Shown in pieces: positions 5,166-10,191 of a DNA stretch of 10,191 bases. The stretch lies in contig CAXBGT010000197.1 in assembly GCA_963975265.1 (NCBI GenBank), positions 1-10,191 of the forward strand. The letters are read 5' to 3'. The notes beneath the pieces are model-generated. The model saw only the letters and a program-made list of their open reading frames with translations. It was not told the origin of the DNA and searched no databases. The stretch's first letter is position 1, and the number at the start of each line of letters is the position of its first letter. Both the position numbers and the translations under genes were made by a program. Source of the stretch: CAJXUU01 sp963975265 (GTDB lineage Bacteria > Bacteroidota > Bacteroidia > Chitinophagales > Saprospiraceae).

Positions 5166-7124
5166 ATGATAAAACAGAAAACCATAGAACAAATAATATC
5201 GACTGTAAAAGTAGAGGAAGTTATAGAAGACTTTGTGCCTCTCAAGCGTCGGGGTGTCAATATGATAGGTAACTGTCCTTTTCATGATGAAAAGACACCT
5301 TCGTTTACCGTTTCCCCCGCAAAGAACATTTATAAATGTTTCGGTTGCGGTAAAGCGGGAGATTCAGTAAGGTTTATGATGGAGCACGATGCCATGTCAT
5401 ATCCAGAATCACTGAGGTATCTGGCCAACAAGTATAATATCGAGATAGAAGAGACCGTAAACACAGCAGAACAACAAGCGGTAAAAGAACTTACTTCCTC
5501 TTATTATATTATCAATGAATTTGCTCAAGCCTACTTCGAGAATGCCTTGTTCAACACCAACGAAGGGAAGTCTGTCGGGCTTAGCTACTTCAAAGAGAGA
5601 GGATACAATGAAAGCATCATCAAGAAGTTCGGCTTAGGATTCACTACGAGTGATAAAAACGACTTTACAAAAACAGCAGTAGCAAAACGATACAATACTG
5701 AATTTCTAAAAAAGCTGGGGCTTACCTCTCAGTACGATAACGATTTTTTTAGGAGTCGAGTCATGTTCACCATCCACAATATGAGTGGAAAAGTGATTGC
5801 CTTCGCAGGTCGTACGTTGTCTCAAGACAAAAAGACACCAAAGTATATAAACAGTCCCGAGACGGATATATACAATAAGCGGAAGGTGCTTTACGGTTTG
5901 TACTTTGCCAAACAAGCGATTCGAAAAGAAGATGAATGCATCATGGTAGAAGGCTATACAGATGTAATCACACTTCATCAATATGGCGTGGAGAATGTTG
6001 TTGCCTCCTCTGGTACTTCTCTGACTGTAGAGCAGATCAATCTGGTGAAAAGATTTACTCCCAACATCAAAATCATATACGATGGTGACGCTGCAGGAGT
6101 ACAAGCCGCTCTAAGAGGACTCGATCTAGTGCTGGAGCAAGATATGAATGTGCGTCTTGTTATGCTGCCGGATGGAGAAGATCCAGATTCATACCTCAAA
6201 AAGGTGGGGATTGAAGAATTTCGAAAGTACTTAAAAGAAAAAGAACAGGATTTTATATTTTTTAAGACTAACCTACTGCTCGCTGGAGCTGGGGACGACC
6301 CTATCCGAAAGAGTAAGGTGCTGAAAGACATCGTACAATCGATAGCAAAGATTCCCGACAACATAAAAAAGCAACTCTACATCCAAAAATGTAGTTCGAT
6401 GATGGGCATCTCAGAAGAAATTCTAATCGGTGAAACAAATAAGGTAATAAGAGCGAATCAGAAACAACAGAAGTATCAACAGGATAGAAATGAACCACAT
6501 CGCACAGATGACACCTCATTCTTAAATCAGACAAAACAACCATACGGTACTCAGATCGGTCAAGGTAAGCAAGTAGTAACGGGCGACGATTATCAGGAAA
6601 AAGATGTACTTAGAGTGCTCATCTCACATGGAAATCAATTGCTCAAACCTGATACGGATATCTTAGTATGCGCTTTTATCATCAATAACGTAAAAGATGA
6701 AATTCCTCAATTTGATAATGAATTGGTAAAAACTATGTTCAGTATGGCTGTCGAACAATTCGAAGCATCAGGAAAAATAAATATTAATGATTTTGTATCA
6801 TCGGATAATGAACAGATTAGAACTTTAGCCATTGATTTCTTAGCGGATCCTTACATCTATGCCAGTTGGGAGGAAAAAGGCTTGCAATTTCAAACACAGA
6901 AAGAACCTGAACACAATCAAGAAAAAGACGCTATTGAGTCCATCAAACGCTTTTTATTTAGAAAACAGGGAAAACGAATCGACCAACTCGAAGCCAAGAT
7001 TAAAGAATTGAGCGTAACACCCGGATCAGAATTAGAACTTATAAGATACATCAAAGCCCATAAAATTGTGCAGTCTCAACGAACGAAGATGGCAGATGAA
7101 CTGGGGTCAGTGTTTATTAAATAG
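5166..7124 (+). CDS. dnaG: DNA primase DnaG
   Basis: A full-length 652-residue replicative primase that makes RNA primers at the fork with DnaB helicase. The N-terminal CHC2 zinc-binding domain has ligands C37, H40, C58 and C61 (NCPFHDEKTPSF, YKCFGCGKAGD). The RNA-polymerase core follows, with FRSRVMFTIHNMSGKVIAFAGR at about 195-217 (basic and glycine motifs). The Toprim acidic residues are E262 in VEGYTD, D306 and D308 in YDGDAAG, and D339/D341 in DPDSYL. A glutamine-rich linker at about 430-475 leads to a C-terminal region for helicase interaction, which is poorly conserved as usual. The start at ATG 5166 agrees with the family N-terminus (MIKQKTIEQI). No strong terminator was seen directly after the stop. 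Confidence 0.97.
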   Translation: MIKQKTIEQIISTVKVEEVIEDFVPLKRRGVNMIGNCPFHDEKTPSFTVSPAKNIYKCFGCGKAGDSVRFMMEHDAMSYPESLRYLANKYNIEIEETVNTAEQQAVKELTSSYYIINEFAQAYFENALFNTNEGKSVGLSYFKERGYNESIIKKFGLGFTTSDKNDFTKTAVAKRYNTEFLKKLGLTSQYDNDFFRSRVMFTIHNMSGKVIAFAGRTLSQDKKTPKYINSPETDIYNKRKVLYGLYFAKQAIRKEDECIMVEGYTDVITLHQYGVENVVASSGTSLTVEQINLVKRFTPNIKIIYDGDAAGVQAALRGLDLVLEQDMNVRLVMLPDGEDPDSYLKKVGIEEFRKYLKEKEQDFIFFKTNLLLAGAGDDPIRKSKVLKDIVQSIAKIPDNIKKQLYIQKCSSMMGISEEILIGETNKVIRANQKQQKYQQDRNEPHRTDDTSFLNQTKQPYGTQIGQGKQVVTGDDYQEKDVLRVLISHGNQLLKPDTDILVCAFIINNVKDEIPQFDNELVKTMFSMAVEQFEASGKININDFVSSDNEQIRTLAIDFLADPYIYASWEEKGLQFQTQKEPEHNQEKDAIESIKRFLFRKQGKRIDQLEAKIKELSVTPGSELELIRYIKAHKIVQSQRTKMADELGSVFIK

Positions 7125-7587
7125 GGCGTTAGAGATTGGGGTTTTATTGACCTTTCTGAAAGTAAAGTTTTCTCTCTTTTGAATGATCCTTTATTCGTTT
7201 ACGTGAATGGAAAAAATAATTGTGAAAACCTAATGGTGCTTCCTATTCATTGGAGGCCGAAATAATCCTTTGCGATAGGATAAGCAAAACGGCTACAGCC
7301 TTGTTCCTGATTTCATAGCATACCAGAATTTGACAGGAAAGATTAACAAGTCGATTTTACCAAAGGCATTTATGTTCTGATTCCAAAAGAAATGGAAGCA
7401 GTAGATTACTAACTTCACAAATATCCTTCTTTGAGTGACATCATTTAATCCATAACTAGGGATATTCAGAAGTAAAGGCTAATTAGTAACGTTACTATAA
7501 GTGAAATAATCACGACTATGTTTCATTTAGAAGAACTATTTTAGTTTAACGATATTTTGGCTTTAGCTGGTTTAGATATTTGGGTTG

Positions 7588-7652
7588 TTTTTTAACGTTA
7601 AAAGCTCACAACTGTTTGAGCGTAAGCGAGTTTTGTGAGCTTAGTTAAAAAA
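7588..7652. repeat. Long two-part inverted repeat
   Basis: The outer arms TTTTTTAAC (7588-7596) and GTTAAAAAA (7644-7652) and the inner arms AAGCTCACAA (7602-7611) and TTGTGAGCTT (7633-7642) are perfect complements. A 21-base centre contains GAGCGTAAGCGAG. The element ends in T-runs on either strand, so it could act as a bidirectional terminator. It could also be a small palindromic mobile repeat. It lies 460 bases past dnaG, far for a dedicated terminator. Confidence 0.6.
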
Positions 7653-7697
7653 TAATGCAAATGTCGTTAAGAATCAGGTAAAGCCTTGGGTTTTTTG

Positions 7698-7727
7698 GTT
7701 CTGTTTTGGGCCAAGCCAAAATAGAAC
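7698..7727. repeat. Short inverted repeat, likely dispersed intergenic repeat
   Basis: GTTCTGTTTTGG and CCAAAATAGAAC pair over 12 positions with one mismatch (a G-U pair in RNA) around GCCAAG. A GC-rich purine stretch follows directly. The form, a compact palindrome plus a GC-rich tail in an otherwise empty AT-rich region, suggests a repeat family found elsewhere in the genome; only one copy is in the window. Confidence 0.4.
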
Positions 7728-7886
7728 GCCGGCAGCGGCGAGCGGCAAGACTAATTAGAGAGTATGTTACACCGCATTACCTATAAAACAACCTAAAACG
7801 GGGCAATTATTCAGAAGCTGTAGAGTTAAAACACCTATTCAATATGGGATTTCGCTATTTGCGAATATCCCTAACCAGATTAAGCC

Positions 7887-7920
7887 AAACAAAAAGCCCA
7901 TCGAAATAATCCGACGGGCT
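7887..7920 (-). terminator. Intrinsic terminator of rpsO
   Basis: On the minus strand a 9-bp stem (AGCCCGTCG / CGATGGGCT, one G-U pair) with an 8-base loop is followed directly by TTTTTGTTT. It lies 25 bases after the rpsO stop codon. Confidence 0.88.
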
Positions 7921-7944
7921 TCATAAACTTTATACTTGCGTATA

Positions 7945-8220
7945 TTACTTTCTAATATTCAATTTCTCGATCAAAGCTCTATACTTAGCAATGTCTCTAG
8001 TTGCAAGATACCCCAAAAGCCTTTTTCTTTTACCTACCAGGTGAAGAAGCGTTCTTCTTGATGAGTGATCTTTATGATTTGACTTTAGGTGATTAGACAA
8101 TTCAGCAATTCTGAATGTGAATAATGCTACTTGTCCTTCTGTAGAACCAGTGTTATCTTTGTTTCCACCGTATTCAGCGAAAATTTCTTCCTTTTTTTCT
8201 TTAGGTAGGTAAGTTGCCAT
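7945..8220 (-). CDS. rpsO: 30S ribosomal protein S15
   Basis: A 91-residue S15 of normal length (about 89). It binds the central domain of 16S rRNA (helices 20-22) and starts assembly of the platform. Recognisable segments are GSTEGQVALFTFRIAELSNH, then HKDHSSRRTLLHLVGKRKRL and LGYLATRDIAKYRALIEKLN. ATG 8220 gives the expected N-terminus. It is monocistronic here, with its own promoter upstream (8283-8314) and a terminator downstream. In many bacteria S15 represses its own mRNA through a leader structure; a short hairpin is present in this leader. Confidence 0.97.
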   Translation of the reverse strand: MATYLPKEKKEEIFAEYGGNKDNTGSTEGQVALFTFRIAELSNHLKSNHKDHSSRRTLLHLVGKRKRLLGYLATRDIAKYRALIEKLNIRK

Positions 8221-8240
8221 TTTTTTATGTTTTTATAGTT

Positions 8241-8273
8241 ACCAATATACGGAACGATTAAGAGATCCGTGGT
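8241..8273 (-). promoter_or_regulatory. Hairpin in the rpsO leader
   Basis: TCCGT (8266-8270) pairs with ACGGA (8249-8253), and the flanking ACC/GGT (8241-8243 with 8271-8273) can extend it across a five-base bulge. It occupies most of the roughly 57-base untranslated leader between the inferred start site and ATG 8220. S15 leaders in several phyla carry S15-binding structures that mimic rRNA; this one is only a candidate, and its shape does not let me assign it to a known class. Confidence 0.3.
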
Positions 8274-8282
8274 TAGCGAGCG

Positions 8283-8314
8283 CAAAAGTACATATTTTTA
8301 TCCTAATAGACAAA
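8283..8314 (-). promoter_or_regulatory. rpsO promoter (Bacteroidota type)
   Basis: On the minus strand TTTG (8314-8311), 20 bases, then TACTTTTG (8290-8283) match the Bacteroidota -33/-7 consensus exactly. Transcription would begin a few bases after 8283, giving a leader of about 55-60 bases. Confidence 0.8.
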
Positions 8315-8447
8315 TAATTAAATTAGAGTAAAATAATTAAAGTAGTCAATGCTCAGCTAGAGGTTCATCTCTTAACAAAATATGGAGAACGACAGCTGAA
8401 TCCAGTGCTTGTAAATCAGTAAAGTCTACAAAAACACATTTATAAGA

Positions 8448-8475
8448 AGAGGCTGCCAATCACTTATCAACCTCT
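8448..8475 (-). terminator. Weak terminator-like hairpin after the DUF2807-like gene
   Basis: AGAGGTTG and CAGCCTCT on the minus strand pair over eight positions with one mismatch around a 12-base loop, 40 bases after the stop at 8516. It is followed only by TTCTTAT, so termination efficiency is doubtful. Confidence 0.3.
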
Positions 8476-8515
8476 CCATTATTGATGGGTGATTTATGTT
8501 ATGTCCTAATAAAAA

Positions 8516-9418
8516 TTACCTCTCAAATAATTCGACTGTCTGTCCTTCATTCTCTTCCGTAAGTGTAACTAACAAATTTCTCATCCCAAGGCTATTCTCC
8601 TTATATACCTTCGTACCTACTGTCCATCTCTCCTTTTTTACAGCCCCTGGCATCATCGGGAATCCGTAGCTAAATTGTCTCCCATTTGGTTTTGGCCCTA
8701 CCACTACGAAGTGCTTTCGTGTCCAACTGTTGTTTTTAATCTTTAGATCAATGTACTTAGTATCTGCATATTCCTGAATTTCTTCAGTTGTATTCTCATT
8801 GCATCCAATTATACTAGCCTCATTATTTACGTTGACTAATTTTGCATCTCGACCAATCTGACAATCTACCGTACCAAGTACATTGAGTGTAGCTCTACCA
8901 TTCCCTGTTATGTTCACTACCGCCCTTCTCGCTGTCAACGTGGATGCATCTATTGTAGAATTATCTGCCTTGATTATTAAATCGTCTACCTCTCCTGATA
9001 ATATTACCTTTCCAATTTCGGCATCTACTCTAAATACATCTCCAGATATATTTATCACCTTCAGATCATCATGTGTATCCATTACAACTTCTTTGAGATT
9101 AGGAGCTCCTATCACTATTGTAATCCGTATAGAAGGTTCTATCCATTTTGTCTGCTCTAGACTAAGTTTACCATCTTGTACATTCATCCCGATAAAGCCG
9201 ATGATATTCTCTTCAGCAGTAATTGTAATGCCAGGTTCTGTTGCCATATCCAATGTGATATTTGCATAGAAATTTGACTCGAATTTATCAATAACGCTTA
9301 GTTCAAATACTTTGGTAATCAATTTTCCATTGCCATTGATTTGTGCATTTGCATAGGTGATTGATAAAGCTAAGATGAGTGTAAGTAATAATGTGAAATA
9401 ATTCTTCTTTAGTAACAT
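8516..9418 (-). CDS. Secreted DUF2807-like (head GIN domain) protein
   Basis: A 300-residue exported protein. Residues 1-25 are a signal peptide ending in an ANA motif before Q26. Residues about 36-205 look like a DUF2807/GIN right-handed beta-helix: FELSVIDKFESNFYANITLD, NIIGFIGMNVQDGKLSLEQT, and repeated short strands such as VILSGEVDDLIIKADNSTID and ARRAVVNITGNGRATLNVLG. Proteins of this family are common in Bacteroidota and are often labelled putative autotransporter adhesin; their biochemical role is unknown. Residues about 215-300 (from KYIDLKIKNNSWTRKHFVVV) form a separate C-terminal part rich in charged and aromatic residues that is not typical of the family and may anchor or bind. 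There is no C-terminal sorting domain. It lies downstream of an AraC-type regulator gene in the same direction, with a repeated motif between them. Confidence 0.8.
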   Translation of the reverse strand: MLLKKNYFTLLLTLILALSITYANAQINGNGKLITKVFELSVIDKFESNFYANITLDMATEPGITITAEENIIGFIGMNVQDGKLSLEQTKWIEPSIRITIVIGAPNLKEVVMDTHDDLKVINISGDVFRVDAEIGKVILSGEVDDLIIKADNSTIDASTLTARRAVVNITGNGRATLNVLGTVDCQIGRDAKLVNVNNEASIIGCNENTTEEIQEYADTKYIDLKIKNNSWTRKHFVVVGPKPNGRQFSYGFPMMPGAVKKERWTVGTKVYKENSLGMRNLLVTLTEENEGQTVELFER

Positions 9419-9519
9419 ACTATTTGTGTTTTGTGAATAATGATACCGACATCTTTATGATTTCGATTGACATCACAAATATGAAGCTAGCCTATGTAAA
9501 CAGCGACTTATTATGGATT

Positions 9520-9559
9520 AAGTCGTCTCATATCATGATTTGAGTCGTCTTATTTCATG
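9520..9559. promoter_or_regulatory. Two direct repeats, candidate AraC-type operator
   Basis: AAGTCGTCTCATATCATG (9520-9537) and GAGTCGTCTTATTTCATG (9542-9559) agree at 15 of 18 positions and are 22 bases apart, two helical turns. A third half-copy in inverse orientation (CGACTTA, about 9504-9510) pairs with TAAGTCG. AraC-family regulators typically bind two direct half-sites about 21 bases apart. The element lies about 100 bases upstream of the DUF2807-like gene and 86 bases downstream of the regulator gene. Confidence 0.45.
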
Positions 9560-9644
9560 GAGTAAATATTGTAAGAGAACAAGAACTCGAGTTACTGGAA
9601 AAATAAGGATGCATAGATATATTCTTAGAATTCAACTCAGTGGA

Positions 9645-10191
9645 CTAGGCATTTAATGTTTTAAGAAATTCCGTTGGACTCATACCGGACACCTTCTTAA
9701 ATACTCGATTAAAAGTTGCTTTACTGTTGAATCCACAATCAAAAGCAATAGCGACAAGAGAAAGACTTTTGTGATCACCTTTTTGCAGCGCTAGCTTAAT
9801 TTCTTCTACTCGATATTTATTGATAAAATCATTAAAATTAATACCAAATCCATTGTTTATGATTTCTGAAACCTGAGATGGAGATAGATTGATCCCATCC
9901 GCTAATAATTTGAGACTCATGTCAGGATTCAGATAAGGTTTTTCTTCATGAATATAATTAGTTAGCTTTTGAATTTCTTTCTCGTAGGAATGATCTCGTA
10001 CATGTTCTTGGGGAGTGGCCGATGTTGTTACTGAATTAAATTCTAGATCTTTAAGTGTATTTGTTTTGGTAAAATAACCTTTGACACCGATATAAATTAT
10101 TGCCAGACAAGAAACAAAATGAAACCACCACTTCTGAGTCCAAGACATTTCAAAAATGGAAATATTTATTAGCATTTGCAATAAGCTATAA
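9645..10191 (-). CDS. AraC-family transcriptional regulator with membrane part, 5' end missing
   Basis: The frame stays open to the window edge, so the N-terminus is missing. The visible portion has a hydrophobic segment (WWFHFVSCLAIIYIGVKGY), which looks like the last membrane helix of the multi-helix AraC-type regulators common in Bacteroidota. A linker follows, and then a C-terminal AraC DNA-binding domain. The first helix-turn-helix is around MSLKLLADGINLSPSQVSEI. The second is the signature LVAIAFDCGFNSKATFNRVF, then KKVSGMSPTEFLK. The membrane part presumably senses an envelope or external signal and the HTH pair regulates transcription. The downstream secreted protein gene (8516-9418) is a plausible target because direct repeats precede it. 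The internal TTG and ATG codons at 10181 and 10175 are not likely starts. Confidence 0.88.
   Translation of the reverse strand, partial: YSLLQMLINISIFEMSWTQKWWFHFVSCLAIIYIGVKGYFTKTNTLKDLEFNSVTTSATPQEHVRDHSYEKEIQKLTNYIHEEKPYLNPDMSLKLLADGINLSPSQVSEIINNGFGINFNDFINKYRVEEIKLALQKGDHKSLSLVAIAFDCGFNSKATFNRVFKKVSGMSPTEFLKTLNA

Larger units (their letters stand above)
7125..7944. other. 820-base intergenic region with repeats, no supported gene
   Basis: No intact reading frame of credible length occurs. The part at 7326-7446 reads, in the plus frame beginning at 7326, as short protein-like runs (FTKGIYVLIPKEMEAVDY, then LHKYPSLSDII) broken by stops, possibly a decayed gene; no family is recognised. 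Two inverted repeats (7588-7652 and 7698-7727) and a GC-rich patch (about 7727-7750) follow, then the rpsO terminator. The composition looks like a dumping ground for dispersed intergenic repeats. Confidence 0.5.

Noticed and set aside
5706..6543. Minus-strand frames inside dnaG
   Set aside because: Shadows of the primase gene.
8883..9269. Plus-strand 128-residue frame
   Set aside because: Antisense shadow of the DUF2807-like gene.

Overview
The window looks like a chromosomal segment of a Bacteroidota bacterium. The evidence is an AT-rich sequence, promoters of the Bacteroidota type (TTG or TTTG, about 20 bases, then TAnnTTTG) ahead of dnaG and rpsO, a secreted protein resembling the DUF2807 / head-GIN family, and a membrane-linked AraC-type regulator. 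The genus cannot be told from the sequence; something near the Saprospirales or Flavobacteriales is a guess.

Left part (1 to about 1560, all on the minus strand): most of a diversity-generating retroelement (DGR). Read 5'->3' on the minus strand, the order is target gene with variable repeat (VR, 849-981), accessory gene avd (781-351), template repeat (TR, 164-32), then the window edge. This is the canonical DGR order, so the reverse transcriptase should lie just beyond position 1. TR and VR align without gaps. Across 49-164 of the TR there are 18 differences and every one is at a TR adenine (coding strand). The four remaining differences, none at an adenine, cluster at the 3' end, as expected for the initiation-of-mutagenic-homology boundary. 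The target is a secreted 238-residue protein whose C-terminal Lcl/DUF1566-like (C-type-lectin-like) domain carries 12 diversified residues. The avd gene is split by about 86-92 bases of stacked hairpins that put a stop codon and a frame change in its middle, so Avd is either dead or made in an unusual way.

Middle-left (1916-4170): a 578-residue tyrosine recombinase with a complete catalytic set and an unusual long N-terminus. It is divergent from a small zinc-ribbon protein gene. Between them lies a perfect 16-bp inverted repeat with a 6-bp spacer, which could be a recombination core site or an operator. With the DGR this forms an accessory region.

Right part (4256-10191): ordinary core genes. 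These are an RluA-family pseudouridine synthase, dnaG (divergent, apparently with an almost leaderless promoter), an 820-base stretch without genes but with two strong inverted repeats, and rpsO with promoter, leader hairpin and terminator. They are followed by the DUF2807-like secreted protein gene and the 3' part of an AraC-type regulator gene cut by the window edge. Two direct repeats 22 bases apart lie between the last two genes and could be a binding site for the regulator.
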